DNA of 64,000 nucleotides from Cupriavidus pinatubonensis. GTDB taxonomy: Bacteria; Pseudomonadota; Gammaproteobacteria; Burkholderiales; Burkholderiaceae. The stretch is taken from assembly GCF_019602855.1 (NCBI RefSeq), contig NZ_CP080766.1, positions 310,001-374,000 on the forward strand. The letters run 5' to 3'. The translations under genes were made by a program, and so were the position numbers. This document shows, in pieces, positions 8,851 to 17,578 of the stretch. The notes under the pieces are model-generated. The model searched no databases and was not told the origin of the DNA. It worked only from the letters and a program-made list of their open reading frames with translations. Numbering within the stretch: the first letter of the stretch is position 1; every line of letters starts with the position of its first letter.

Positions 8851-9090
8851 ATGCAACTGCTCAGACATACCCTGATGGCCACGGCGATGGCCGCCACGCT
8901 CGCCGGCATGGCGACCGCAGCGAGCGCAGCCGGGACACGTGACCCTTACCTGGACGGCAGTCGCAGCATCCACAGCCCGCGCGATGTCTTCACCGATGGC
9001 GCCCGCAGTGGCCCGCGTACGCCTGATCCATACACTGACGGCTCACGCAGCGGTCCACGCACGCCCGACGCCTACACGGACGGCGCCTGA
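8851..9090 (+). CDS. Small exported protein built of DPYTDGxRSGPRTP repeats
   Basis: A 79-residue protein with a 27-residue Sec signal peptide (cleavage after ASAA). The whole mature part is made of about four copies of a 13-residue unit: DPYLDGSRSIHSP, DVFTDGARSGPRTP, DPYTDGSRSGPRTP and DAYTDGA. The ribosome site GGAGAAG lies six bases before the ATG at 8851. Nothing like an enzyme can be recognised. The repeat has alternating acidic (D) and basic (R) residues with glycine and proline, suggesting a disordered periplasmic or secreted peptide that could bind ions or a surface. It is a single-gene unit between the H-NS-like gene and the convergent BKACE gene. Confidence 0.75.
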   Translation: MQLLRHTLMATAMAATLAGMATAASAAGTRDPYLDGSRSIHSPRDVFTDGARSGPRTPDPYTDGSRSGPRTPDAYTDGA

Positions 9091-9101
9091 ACGCACTGGG
9101 C

Positions 9102-9962
9102 TCAGCGCACCTCGCCGTAAATACGGCGCGCGTCCGCCGCCGTGGCGAGCGGGCGGCCCAGCGTCAGCGCGCCGTGCGCGGCCTGTTCCACCAGCGATGC
9201 ATTGCCCGGTGCCAGGCTGCCATCGCGCAGGTACAGATTGTTCTCGAAGCCCACGCGGACATGGCCGCCAAACGCTGCCGCGGCGGTCACGCAGGCATTC
9301 TCTTCGCGGCCAAACGCGCAGATGGACCACGGCAAGGTGTTGTCGGCCACCTGCAGGAACGGCAGCAGGTCGCGCGGTGACGATACCTGCCCCGCCGAGT
9401 AACGCCCCAGCACATACAGTACGGACCACGCTCCGGGCGGGACCATGCCGCGCTCACGCATGGCCTGCCAGCGCTGCACATCGGCCGCGTCATACAGGAT
9501 CACCTGCGTCATGATGCGCTCGCGCGCGAGCCAGCCGAGGAAGTCCGCCAGTTCGGTCTCGCTGACTTCCGGCACTGCAATTTCGCGCAGGCCCACGGAT
9601 ACGGCTTCCGGCCGCAGTTCGCGCACCATGGCCATCTGCTGCGGGGCCTTGTACACGCCGGCTGCCTCGCTGGTGACCTGCACCAGCAGTGCATCGCCAA
9701 CCGCCTGCTTCACCGTGGCCAGTGCGTCGCGGTAGGTTTCCACGTCGAGCGAGTGGCGCCCTTCGGCGTCGCGCACATGCATGTGCATCATGGCCGCGCC
9801 TGCGTCCAGGCAGGCCCTGGCGTCCGCCGCCAGCGCGGCGGCGGTCAGCGGCACCGCGGCGTGGTCGCTCGCGCGCTTGTAGGCGCCGTTAGGCGCCACC
9901 GTGATGATCAGCGGTGAACTGGCCAGCGGTTGCTGGCTGGGAATTTGGGTCGCTTGCGTCAT
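9102..9962 (-). CDS. 3-keto-5-aminohexanoate cleavage (BKACE, DUF849) family protein
   Basis: A 286-residue member of the beta-keto acid cleavage enzyme family. These zinc enzymes condense a beta-keto acid with acetyl-CoA to give acetoacetate and a new CoA ester. The zinc-binding HMH pair is visible in AAMMHMHVRD, with the opening PLIITVAPNGA, the VTSEAAGVYK segment, and GGHVRVGFENNLYL near the end carrying a further metal-site histidine region. It overlaps the stop of the upstream dehydrogenase by four bases (ATGA), so the two enzymes are co-translated. With a 3-hydroxyacid or hydroxyacyl dehydrogenase as partner, a pathway such as carnitine-like or 3-hydroxy-acid degradation is likely; the exact substrate cannot be read. 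Confidence 0.88.
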   Translation of the reverse strand: MTQATQIPSQQPLASSPLIITVAPNGAYKRASDHAAVPLTAAALAADARACLDAGAAMMHMHVRDAEGRHSLDVETYRDALATVKQAVGDALLVQVTSEAAGVYKAPQQMAMVRELRPEAVSVGLREIAVPEVSETELADFLGWLARERIMTQVILYDAADVQRWQAMRERGMVPPGAWSVLYVLGRYSAGQVSSPRDLLPFLQVADNTLPWSICAFGREENACVTAAAAFGGHVRVGFENNLYLRDGSLAPGNASLVEQAAHGALTLGRPLATAADARRIYGEVR

Positions 9963-10927
9963 GGCTGGATCTCGGGCAGTTCGGGGGCAATCAGGTCAAG
10001 GCCGGCGCGTAGCAGCCTGTCGTAACGCGCGCGTTCGGCGGCAATGGTTTCGGGCGTCCACGCGTAGAAGCCCTCGCCGCGCTTCATGCCGTGTCGGCCA
10101 TCTGCGGCGCGCTCCGCGAGGCAGCGCGCGGGATGGTCGTCATTGCAGAACGTCGGGTACATGGTAGCGCCGGCGGCCGCATGCACGTCGATGCCGGCAT
10201 GGTCGCGCTGCAGCACAGGGCCCGCAGCCAGAAAGCGGAAGCCAAAACCGAAGCGCACGGCGGCATCCACGTCTTCAGCAGAAGCAATGCCGCGGTCGAT
10301 CAGGCTGAATGCCTCGCGCGACAGTGCGTGCTGCAGGCGGTTGGCCAGGAAACCGGGCAGGTCCTGCTTTACCTTGACCGGCACCATGCCGCAGCGGCGC
10401 ATAAACGCGATCAGCGCGTCGGCACACGCTTCATCGCTGCCGATGCCCATGACCACCTCCACCAGCGGCACCAGATGCGCCGGCATGAAGAAGTGCAGGC
10501 CTAGCATGCGGCCGTGCCCCGACAGGCCATCGCCGATGGCGCTGATCGGAAAGCTGGAACTATTGCTGGCGAGCACGGCATCGGGCCGGGCGCGCGCAGC
10601 CAGATCCGCGAACAGCGCCTGCTTCAGATCCAGGCGCTCGGGAATGCATTCGATCACGAGATCCACCGTCGACCAGTCGAGAGCATCAAGATCCGGCACC
10701 ACGGCCAGCCGGTCGGCGCCTTCAGAGCGACCGATAGCCTCCAGATTCGCGGCCACGCGTCCCGGCATCGCGGCGGCCCGCCCGGCATCAGGTTCGATCA
10801 CGGTGGTGCGGCACAGTGCCCGCGTCAGGACCACAGCGACATCGGCGCCCATGGTGCCGCCGCCGACCACGACGGCATGGGCGCTGCCGGGACGGTCGAG
10901 GGGCACAGGCGTAGCGGAATTCTGCAT
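9959..10927 (-). CDS. 3-hydroxyacyl-CoA dehydrogenase family protein (carnitine-dehydrogenase-like)
   Basis: A 322-residue NAD-dependent dehydrogenase. The Rossmann motif is VVVGGGTMGADVAVVL near residue 18, with the family signature LASNSSSFPISAI, LGLHFFMPAHLVPLVEV carrying the catalytic histidine, and KVKQDLPGFLANRLQHAL in the C-terminal helical domain. This is the fold of L-carnitine dehydrogenase and 3-hydroxybutyryl-CoA dehydrogenase. Paired with a BKACE enzyme, the logical route is oxidation of a 3-hydroxy acid to a 3-keto acid followed by acetyl-CoA-dependent cleavage, as shown for L-carnitine. No betaine-type transporter or thioesterase is next to it, so carnitine itself is only one possibility. 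It is divergent from a LysR gene that probably regulates it. Confidence 0.85.
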   Translation of the reverse strand: MQNSATPVPLDRPGSAHAVVVGGGTMGADVAVVLTRALCRTTVIEPDAGRAAAMPGRVAANLEAIGRSEGADRLAVVPDLDALDWSTVDLVIECIPERLDLKQALFADLAARARPDAVLASNSSSFPISAIGDGLSGHGRMLGLHFFMPAHLVPLVEVVMGIGSDEACADALIAFMRRCGMVPVKVKQDLPGFLANRLQHALSREAFSLIDRGIASAEDVDAAVRFGFGFRFLAAGPVLQRDHAGIDVHAAAGATMYPTFCNDDHPARCLAERAADGRHGMKRGEGFYAWTPETIAAERARYDRLLRAGLDLIAPELPEIQP

Positions 10928-11049
10928 GGCGTCTCTTCAGATGGCTAAGGCGGCCGGCACGCTTCGGCCCCCGCCCGAATGGGTGAATCGGGAATGGCAG
11001 CAGTGTAGAGAAGGCGCTTTGATTGATGAAGTCGATTCTATGGATAAAA

Positions 11050-11068
11050 TGATCTGAATTCGAGATCA
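11050..11068. promoter_or_regulatory. LysR-type dyad in the dehydrogenase-lysR divergent promoter
   Basis: TGATCT-GAATTCG-AGATCA is a perfect six-base inverted repeat with a seven-base centre, 38 bases before the lysR ATG. It fits the T-N11-A type LysR box and lies in the 179-base gap between the divergent dehydrogenase-BKACE operon and the lysR gene. Confidence 0.5.
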
Positions 11069-11106
11069 ATCAGACGACCCCGGAGCCCACCCGGGTGCGA
11101 GCGCCC

Positions 11107-12048
11107 ATGAAGATCAACCTGTCGATGCGTGACATTGAGACCACGCTGGTACTCGGCCGCACGCTGAACTTCCGTCAGGCGGCCAGCCAGCTGCACCTGT
11201 CGCAATCCGCCTTGTCCACCCAGATCCTGCGCATCGAGGAATCGCTCGGCGTGCGGCTGTTCGACCGCACCACGCGCACGGTACGGCTCACCGCGGCGGG
11301 CGGGGTGTTCATGCAGCAGGCCGCGCTGCTGCAGGCGGCGTTCCGTGGTGCGATCGACGCCGTCACCGGCATAGCAAGCGCCGAGCGCGGGCAGGTGGCC
11401 GTGGCGGCGCTGCCGTCGCTGGCGGCGCGCATGCTGCCGCGCGTGCTGATGGCCTACCACCGCGCGCGTCCCGAAGTGGCGCTGAAGGTGTTCGATACGC
11501 TATCCGGCCCCGCGTTCGACATGGTCCGCGCTGGCGAGGTCGATTTTGCGCTGACCGCGGCCGATCCGCAGCAGGCCGACCTGCACTACGAACCGCTGCT
11601 GTCCGACCGCTTCGTGCTGCTGATCCCGGCCGCGCACGCGATGGCGCGCGGCTCGGGCCCGCTACGCTGGGCCGACACCGCGAACGCGCCGCATGTATCG
11701 ATGACGAATCCGAGCAGCGTGCGCCAATACACCGAATGGGCCTTCCTGCAGAACCGCATTCGCTTCCAGCCCGTGTTCGAGGCCGAGCACCTGGCGACCA
11801 TCGCGGCAATGGTCGAATGCGGCTTCGGCGTCGCCGCGCTGCCGGAGATCGCCGCCGGCACGGTACGCCAGCCGGGCATCGTCGAGCGGCTGCTCACGGC
11901 ACCCGTAACAGAGCGGTCGATCGGACTAGTCACCCCGCGCAACCGCAGCCTGTCGCCGGCGGCGGCTGAATTGGCCGATGCCGTGCGCGTGCACCTGGCC
12001 CAGTTCCGTGAACAGCCGGAGGCGGCCGGCGCCGAGGTGGGCCCATGA
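11107..12048 (+). CDS. LysR family transcriptional regulator
   Basis: A 313-residue LysR regulator. The DNA-binding helix-turn-helix is in LNFRQAASQLHLSQSALSTQ, followed by LGVRLFDRTTRTVRLTAAGG and the linker helix, and then the effector-binding domain from about residue 90 (AERGQVAVAALPSLAARMLP). The ATG at 11107 is chosen over an in-frame GTG at 11095. It probably activates the divergent dehydrogenase-BKACE genes through the palindrome at 11050-11068. The gene ends by overlapping the start of the Na+/H+ antiporter gene by four bases (ATGA), so the antiporter is co-transcribed with the regulator. Confidence 0.92.
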   Translation: MKINLSMRDIETTLVLGRTLNFRQAASQLHLSQSALSTQILRIEESLGVRLFDRTTRTVRLTAAGGVFMQQAALLQAAFRGAIDAVTGIASAERGQVAVAALPSLAARMLPRVLMAYHRARPEVALKVFDTLSGPAFDMVRAGEVDFALTAADPQQADLHYEPLLSDRFVLLIPAAHAMARGSGPLRWADTANAPHVSMTNPSSVRQYTEWAFLQNRIRFQPVFEAEHLATIAAMVECGFGVAALPEIAAGTVRQPGIVERLLTAPVTERSIGLVTPRNRSLSPAAAELADAVRVHLAQFREQPEAAGAEVGP

Positions 12049-14222
12049 GCATCATCGTCGACGTTCTCGTGCTGGCCGGCGTGCTGCTGGCCATCGTGGC
12101 CGTGGTGCAGGTCGCCGCCGCGCGGCTGGTGTTGCCGGAATCGACGCTGCTGTCGGCGATCGGCATCGCGATCGGCGCGGGCTATGTGGCCATCGATGCC
12201 GCGCACCCCGCCTTCGCGCAGCACTTCCTGCATCCGCTGATCGATCCCGAACTGCCGCCGGAAGCCTACCTGTGGATCTTCCTGCCGCCGCTGCTGTTCC
12301 ACGCCGCGCTGACCGCCGATGTGCGCAGCATGGTGCCTGACGCGGCGCCGATTTTGCTGTTAGCCGTCGTCGCGGTGATCGTGGCCACGGGCGTGATCGG
12401 GGTGGCCACCTCCGCCGCCAGCGGCATGCCGCTGGCGGCCTGCCTGCTGCTCGGCGCCGTGGTCGCCACTACCGATCCCGCAGCCGTCATCGCCATCTTC
12501 CGCGACGTGGGCGCGCCCGCGCGCCTGATCCGGCTCGTCGAAGGCGAAAGCCTGCTCAACGATGCCGCGGCCATTGCCATCGTCGGCGTGCTGGTGGCGA
12601 TGCTGACGGGCCACGGCGCGCAGGCCACGCTGGGCGCCGGCGTGCGCGAACTGGCCTGGTCGTTCATCGGTGGCGTGCTGTGCGGTGCGCTGGCGGGCCG
12701 GCTCGTGGCCGAGGTGCTGCCGCGCCTGTCGGGCCTGGCCATGGCCGAAAGCGCGCTCACGCTGGCACTGCCCTACCCGCTTTACCTGCTGGCCGACCAG
12801 CTGCTCGATGTGTCCGGCGTCGTAGCCGTGGTGTGCGCGGGCCTGATGGTCAGCGCACTGGGCCCCACGCGGCTGACGCCCGCCAACTAGCGGCACCTGC
12901 GCATGATCTGGGAACAGTTCGCGGGCATCGCGGGGGCCGTGGTCTTCCTGCTGGCCGCGGTGCGCGTGCCATCGCTGCTGGCCGGCGTCACGCCCCATCA
13001 TGGCTGGCTGTTGCTGGTGCTGGTGGCCGCCGCCCTCGGCGCGCGGCTGCTGACACTGTTCGGCCTGCTGCCCGTGCTGTCATGGCTGCGGCTGAGCGCG
13101 CCGATCAGCGGCCCGTTCAAGCTGGCCATCGCATGGGGCGGGCTGCGCGGCGCGGTCACGCTGGTGCTCGCGCTCGGCATTGCGGAGAACATCGCGCTGC
13201 CTCTGCAGGTGCGCCACTTCGTCGCGATCCTGGCGACAGGCTTCGTGCTGGTCAGCCTGCTGCTCAACGGCACCACGCTGCGCGCGCTGATCCACCGGCT
13301 CGGCCTCAACCAGCTGTCGCCGCAGGAACGCGCGCTGCAGCAGCAGGCCATCCGGCTCTCCACCGAAGAAGTCGAGGCGATGCTGGGCCGCGTCGCCGAA
13401 ACGTTCGACCTGCCTCCGGCGGCCGCTCGCGAAGTTGCGCAGCACTACCGGCGCGGCATCGAGCTGGGTTCCGTGGAGTTCGATTTCGACAGCGCACTGT
13501 CCGAACGCGACCGGTTGACCATCGGGCTGGTCACGCTGGCCACACGAGAGCGCGAACTGATTCCTGAGTACGGCGACGGCGTGATCTCGGTGGCGAACCT
13601 CGACGCGATGATGCGCAACACGTCGCACATGATCGATGCCGCGCGCGAGCAGGGCCGCATCGGCTACAAGCGCGCGGCACGTGCGATCCTGCAGTACCAC
13701 CTGGGCTACCGCATCGCGTTCTTTCTGCACAAGTGGCTGGGCCTCGATCGTCCTTTGGCACGCGCGCTGGCGGACCGTTTCGAACTGCTGATCTGCCGCC
13801 AGACCGTGCTGGACCGCCTGCGCCGCTACAACCGGTCGTTGCTGACGCCGGTGTTCGGTGCGCGCATGACTACGGTACTGGACGGCGTGCTCGAAGAACG
13901 CTTCCACTCTGCCGGCGAAGGCCTGGCGCAGATGCGCGAACAGTTCGGCGACTACACCGTAGCGCTGGAACGGCGCCTGCTGATGCTGTTCGCGCTGCGC
14001 AAGGGCCAGCGATCGCTGGCCACCATGCGCGAGGAAGCGGTGATCTCGAAGGAGGCCTTCAACCAGATCGACCAGATCATGCAGCATGCGTGGCAAGCCA
14101 ATCTGGTACGGCCGCCGCTGCGCGCGGCCCCGGACCGCTGGGCGCGCTGGCACAAGCCGCCGCAGACGGAAACGCGTGCCCCGGAGGAGACAATGCCGGA
14201 GCCGCCTCGGGAGCAGCGGTAG
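12045..14222 (+). pseudogene. NhaP-type Na+/H+ antiporter interrupted by an in-frame amber codon
   Basis: Two open frames in the same reading frame, 12045-12890 (281 residues) and 12903-14222 (439 residues), read as one CPA1-family antiporter of about 725 residues when the TAG at 12888-12890 is ignored. The first part holds the conserved VATTDPAAVIAIFRDVGAP and LVEGESLLNDAAAI segments. The second resumes with RHLRMIWEQF, further membrane helices (AIAWGGLRGAVTLVLALGIA) and a long cytoplasmic tail. The flanking text LTPAN*RHLRMIWEQ suggests that TGG (Trp) became TAG. No frameshift is involved. The second part starts at ATG 12903 without a visible ribosome site. It may be a nonsense mutant, a sequencing error, or a split antiporter. 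Confidence 0.8.
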
Positions 14223-14231
14223 CCGCAGCGC

Positions 14232-14453
14232 TCACCCGCCGCACCCGGCGCGCAACAGTACGCCATCGACCCGTGCCTGCACATAGGCCGACACATCTAC
14301 CAGACTCAGCAGCACGGCCAGCAGCGCGATGGCTGACCATGCTGCCGCCTGCTTCGCGCGCCCACCGGACTTCAACGCGGCTAGCACAGGCGGCAGCAGG
14401 CATGCGGCGATGAACAGGCATCGGACGAGATACGGAAGTGCCGACATCGACAT
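14232..14453 (-). CDS. Small hypothetical membrane protein
   Basis: A 73-residue protein with two predicted membrane helices (YLVRCLFIAACLLPPVLAAL and AAAWSAIALLAVLLSLVDVS) separated by a short basic loop (KSGGRAKQ). It starts eight bases after the MFS permease stop codon, with GAGGGAG just upstream of the first ATG at 14453. A second in-frame ATG at 14447 has better spacing. Position and orientation make it the second gene of the MFS operon. It is not recognised. It ends ten bases from the convergent antiporter stop. A much longer open frame to 15542 is rejected as antisense-frame shadow of the permease gene. Confidence 0.6.
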   Translation of the reverse strand: MSMSALPYLVRCLFIAACLLPPVLAALKSGGRAKQAAAWSAIALLAVLLSLVDVSAYVQARVDGVLLRAGCGG

Positions 14454-14461
14454 GGGCTCCC

Positions 14462-15694
14462 TCAGCCCTGCGCACCTGCGCCGGCAGGCACAGTCGGCGG
14501 CGCGGTGACGCCACGACGCAGGCCGAGCCACGAGCAGATCGCCGCGAAGCCCGTCGCCACACCGAGGGCGACGATAGTCTGCACATAGCTGCCGGTCGAT
14601 TCGAACGAACGCGCGCCAAGTTGCACACTCAGGAACGCGCCGGCCTGGTGGACCAGGAACAGCAGCCCGAATACCCTGCCCTTGACCTGGCCGCCATAGC
14701 GCTCGAAGCAGAACATCGACGTCAGAATGACGGTGCCGAGATAGCTGCTGCCGAACACCAGTGCGAACGGCAGCACACCGGCCTGCGGTACCAGCAGCAA
14801 CAGCATCGCGATACAGCGCATGGCGTAGAACGCGGCCAGCAGCCGGTGCTTGTCGAAGCGCAGCGCCAGCGCGCCCGAGGCAATGCCGCTGACGAGTTCC
14901 AGCACGCCAAGCGCGCTGAGCGCATAGCCCATTTCCATGCGGGCCACGCCGCGGTCCTGCCAGTGTGCGAGCAGATGCACGTCGATAAAGGCCATGGTCG
15001 CGCCGCAGCCGAAGAACCCTGCGGCCAGCACGTAGAACACGGGATCGCGCCGCACGATCGACCATGCCGAGGCGCTTGCCTGCGTGGTAGCTGCCGCCGG
15101 AGCTGGCGGCTCCCAGCGCGACAGCAGCCAGAGCACTGCGGCCACCGGCACCGCGAAGACCATGCCGACCGCACCGAACACCGTCGTCCACGCGGCCTTC
15201 GGCTGCAGCCAGATCCAGAATGGCGACAGCACGATAAAGCCGATCGCCGTGCCGTTCGTGACGACGGCATAGGCGAGCCCTTTTCGTCGCGCCTCGAACA
15301 GGCGGTCCACAAGCACGCCCATCGGCACGAAGGTCATGGCCGCCAGCCCGAACGCGCCGGCCATGCCAAAAGCGAGACTGAACCAGACCAGCGACTGGTT
15401 CCACAAGGCTGCGCTGGCATAGGCCAGGCCCGCCGCCAGCGCGCCGATGGCCGACGTGCGCAACGGCCCCACCCGGTCGCTGAGCGCGCCGACGACCGGC
15501 GACATGAGGCCCGTCGCCAGCATGAACAGCGCGCCGGACCATGCGAACTGCGCGCGGCCTTGCCCGAAGTGCGACGCAAGCTGCACGAAATACACCTGGT
15601 AGACGCCTTTGACGGCGGTCGACGCAAACATCACCGCAAAGCCGGTGGCGACCAGCAACAGCGTGACGGAACGGGAGATCGGTGGGCTTTGCAT
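14462..15694 (-). CDS. MFS transporter
   Basis: A 410-residue major facilitator protein with twelve hydrophobic segments. The loop between helices 2 and 3 is GALSDRVGPLR, matching the G-x-x-x-D-R-x-G-R/P MFS signature, and the central loop lies around residues 195-215. The sequence is closest in style to oxalate/formate-antiporter and monocarboxylate-type MFS proteins (VYQVYFVQLASHFGQGRAQFAW), but the substrate is unknown. The ATG at 15694 has CAGGAGCC upstream. It is divergent from the GlxA-type regulator across a 204-base region with three similar candidate operator sites, so that regulator probably controls it. Confidence 0.88.
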   Translation of the reverse strand: MQSPPISRSVTLLLVATGFAVMFASTAVKGVYQVYFVQLASHFGQGRAQFAWSGALFMLATGLMSPVVGALSDRVGPLRTSAIGALAAGLAYASAALWNQSLVWFSLAFGMAGAFGLAAMTFVPMGVLVDRLFEARRKGLAYAVVTNGTAIGFIVLSPFWIWLQPKAAWTTVFGAVGMVFAVPVAAVLWLLSRWEPPAPAAATTQASASAWSIVRRDPVFYVLAAGFFGCGATMAFIDVHLLAHWQDRGVARMEMGYALSALGVLELVSGIASGALALRFDKHRLLAAFYAMRCIAMLLLLVPQAGVLPFALVFGSSYLGTVILTSMFCFERYGGQVKGRVFGLLFLVHQAGAFLSVQLGARSFESTGSYVQTIVALGVATGFAAICSWLGLRRGVTAPPTVPAGAGAQG

Positions 15695-15781
15695 GCTGGT
15701 GGCTCCTGGAGCGAAGTGGAGGGGGTTACTGCCATGCTATGGGCCGCCGCGGCCGCTCACCAGCAAAGGATCTGACACCTA

Positions 15782-15857
15782 TGGCAAATTTTCAGCCATG
15801 ACTATTTTCCAATCGATCCGTAGAAATTCGCCACCAAATCACGATAGTGGCAAAATT
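15782..15857. promoter_or_regulatory. Three TGGCRAAWTT sites in the MFS-glxA divergent promoter
   Basis: TGGCAAATTT at 15782-15791, TGGCGAATTTC on the minus strand at 15823-15833, and TGGCAAAATT at 15848-15857 share a common core. TGGC half-sites are typical of AraC-family, including GlxA-type, binding sites. They lie between the MFS gene and the GlxA-type regulator and probably bind it. Confidence 0.5.
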
Positions 15858-15898
15858 CCGGTTCGTCACTGATCCGCGATGCATCAGGTTATCCGACC

Positions 15899-16879
15899 AT
15901 GCCAACCGCCTACTTCCTCATGCTGCCCGGCATCCACATGCTCGACCTGGCCGGGCCGCTGCAGATCCTGTCGACCGTCGCCGAACTCGACATCGGGCCG
16001 CTCGCGGTGCGCTGCGTGGGCCCGCATTCGAGCGTGCAGGCGTTCCAGGGCATTGAACTTGGCCGTGTCGGACCGTTGCCGGCACGGCTGCTTCCGGGCG
16101 ATCTCGTGCTCGCCATCGGCAGCAAGATGACGGACACGCTGTTCCGCTCGCCCGCCTGGCGGGATACGGCGGACTGGTTGCGCGGCGTAGCGGCAGACGC
16201 CAAGGAAAGGCCCACCATCGCCGCCGTGTGCACAGGGGCTTACCTGCTCGGCGAGGCCGGCTTGCTGGATGGCCGGTTATGCACCACGCACTACGCCCAT
16301 GTTGGCAGGCTGCGCGCGAAGCATCCCAACGCGACCGTGGTCGACAACCGCATCTTCGTCAGCGACGGCAATATTTGGACTTCCGCGGGTGTTGCCTCGG
16401 GCATCGATATGGCGTTGCAGCTCGTGGCCGATACCTTTGGCGATGACGCCGCCATTCGCGTGGCGCGCGAGAACGTGGTGCCGTTCCGGCGCTTCAGCAG
16501 CGACCCGGAACTCGCGTCGAAATTCCGCTCGCGCTCGCATGGCAATGCGCTGGTGCATGCGGTGCAGGACGCGATCTCGGCCGACCTCTCGGTGAGCGTG
16601 TCCGATCCTTCATTCGCGCAAACCTTTGCCACCAGCGTCAGGCACCTGTCGCGCGTGTTTGCGCGGGAAACCGGGCTCACGCCCAAGCAGTACCAGCTAG
16701 CGCTGCGCATGGACAAGGCATGCCGGCTGCTGGAGGCGTCTTCACTGCCGATCGAGGAAATCGCCGAGCAATGCGGCTTTGCGAGCGTGCAGGCGTTCCG
16801 CGCCTGCTGGAACAAGGCGCAGCCGATGACGCCGGGTGAATTCCGGCAGGCGCATCCGGGCGAACGCATCGTCCATTGA
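15899..16879 (+). CDS. GlxA family AraC-type transcriptional regulator (DJ-1/PfpI domain + HTH)
   Basis: A 326-residue regulator with two parts. Residues 1-185 form a DJ-1/PfpI-like class I glutamine amidotransferase domain (YFLMLPGIHMLDLAGPLQIL; the nucleophile-elbow cysteine is in AAVCTGAYLLGEAG). The C-terminal 100 residues are an AraC-type double helix-turn-helix (TSVRHLSRVFARETGLTPKQ, then IEEIAEQCGFASVQAFRACW). In this GlxA family (GbdR, CdhR, ArgR relatives) the N-terminal domain usually binds a small nitrogen compound instead of acting as an enzyme. The gene is divergent from the MFS permease and likely controls it. The start ATG at 15899 has only a weak AGG upstream. Confidence 0.9.
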   Translation: MPTAYFLMLPGIHMLDLAGPLQILSTVAELDIGPLAVRCVGPHSSVQAFQGIELGRVGPLPARLLPGDLVLAIGSKMTDTLFRSPAWRDTADWLRGVAADAKERPTIAAVCTGAYLLGEAGLLDGRLCTTHYAHVGRLRAKHPNATVVDNRIFVSDGNIWTSAGVASGIDMALQLVADTFGDDAAIRVARENVVPFRRFSSDPELASKFRSRSHGNALVHAVQDAISADLSVSVSDPSFAQTFATSVRHLSRVFARETGLTPKQYQLALRMDKACRLLEASSLPIEEIAEQCGFASVQAFRACWNKAQPMTPGEFRQAHPGERIVH

Positions 16880-16894
16880 TCGCTGCCAGGGAGG

Positions 16895-17575
16895 CTACTG
16901 GCCGCGCGCTTTTTCGGCAGCCAGGTAAGCGTCGCGCGATGGCAGCAGGTGCCGGCGGCACAGTGCCACCAGGTCGTCGCGCCGCCCTTCGCGCAGCGCT
17001 TCGATCATGGCCCAGTGCTCCTGCCGGGCGCGTTCGCGGTACGCGGCCGCGGCAAGCGTGCCGAAGCGGATTGGATGGGTGCGCCGCGCGTATTCGCCGA
17101 TGGCCTGTTGCAGCACGGCGTTATCGGTCAGTGCGAACAGTTCGCGGTGGAACGCCTGGTTGATGCGGAAGACCGCGCGCGCATCCTCGGCGGCGACAGC
17201 GGCATCGTGGCGTTGCTGGATGTCGATCAGCGCCTGCAGGCGCGCTGGCGGCACCGGCAACGCGATCAGCGCTGCAGCGTGGCACTCCAGCACCTCGCGC
17301 AAGCCGTAGAGCTCCACCACTTCATGCGCATCAAAGGCGCGCACGACGGCACCGACATTGCGCCGGCGCTCCACCACGCCCATCTGCTCCAGCTCTGCCA
17401 GCACCTGCCGGACCACGTGGCGCTTGAGGCCGAAACGCGCCATCAGCGCGTCTTCGGTCAGCCGCTCGCGCGGGTGCAGGCGGCCGAAGACGATGTCTTC
17501 TTCGAGCGTGTCGAGTGCCTGCTCCATCGCGTCGCCGCCGTCGATGGCGGTGACCGTTGCCGTGGTCGCAGTCAT
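16895..17575 (-). CDS. GntR family regulator, FCD subfamily
   Basis: A 226-residue GntR-type repressor. The winged helix lies at about residues 25-80 (ERLTEDALMARFGLKRHVVR, QVLAELEQMGVVERRRN) and the all-helical FCD effector domain follows, with the metal- or ligand-site histidines in FRINQAFHRELFALTDN and further on. It is the second gene after the dehydratase, only three bases behind its stop, so the two are one operon. It most likely represses that operon through the palindrome before the dehydratase gene. FCD regulators usually respond to organic or sugar acids, in keeping with a sugar-acid dehydratase partner. Confidence 0.9.
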   Translation of the reverse strand: MTATTATVTAIDGGDAMEQALDTLEEDIVFGRLHPRERLTEDALMARFGLKRHVVRQVLAELEQMGVVERRRNVGAVVRAFDAHEVVELYGLREVLECHAAALIALPVPPARLQALIDIQQRHDAAVAAEDARAVFRINQAFHRELFALTDNAVLQQAIGEYARRTHPIRFGTLAAAAYRERARQEHWAMIEALREGRRDDLVALCRRHLLPSRDAYLAAEKARGQ

Positions 17576-17578
17576 GGC

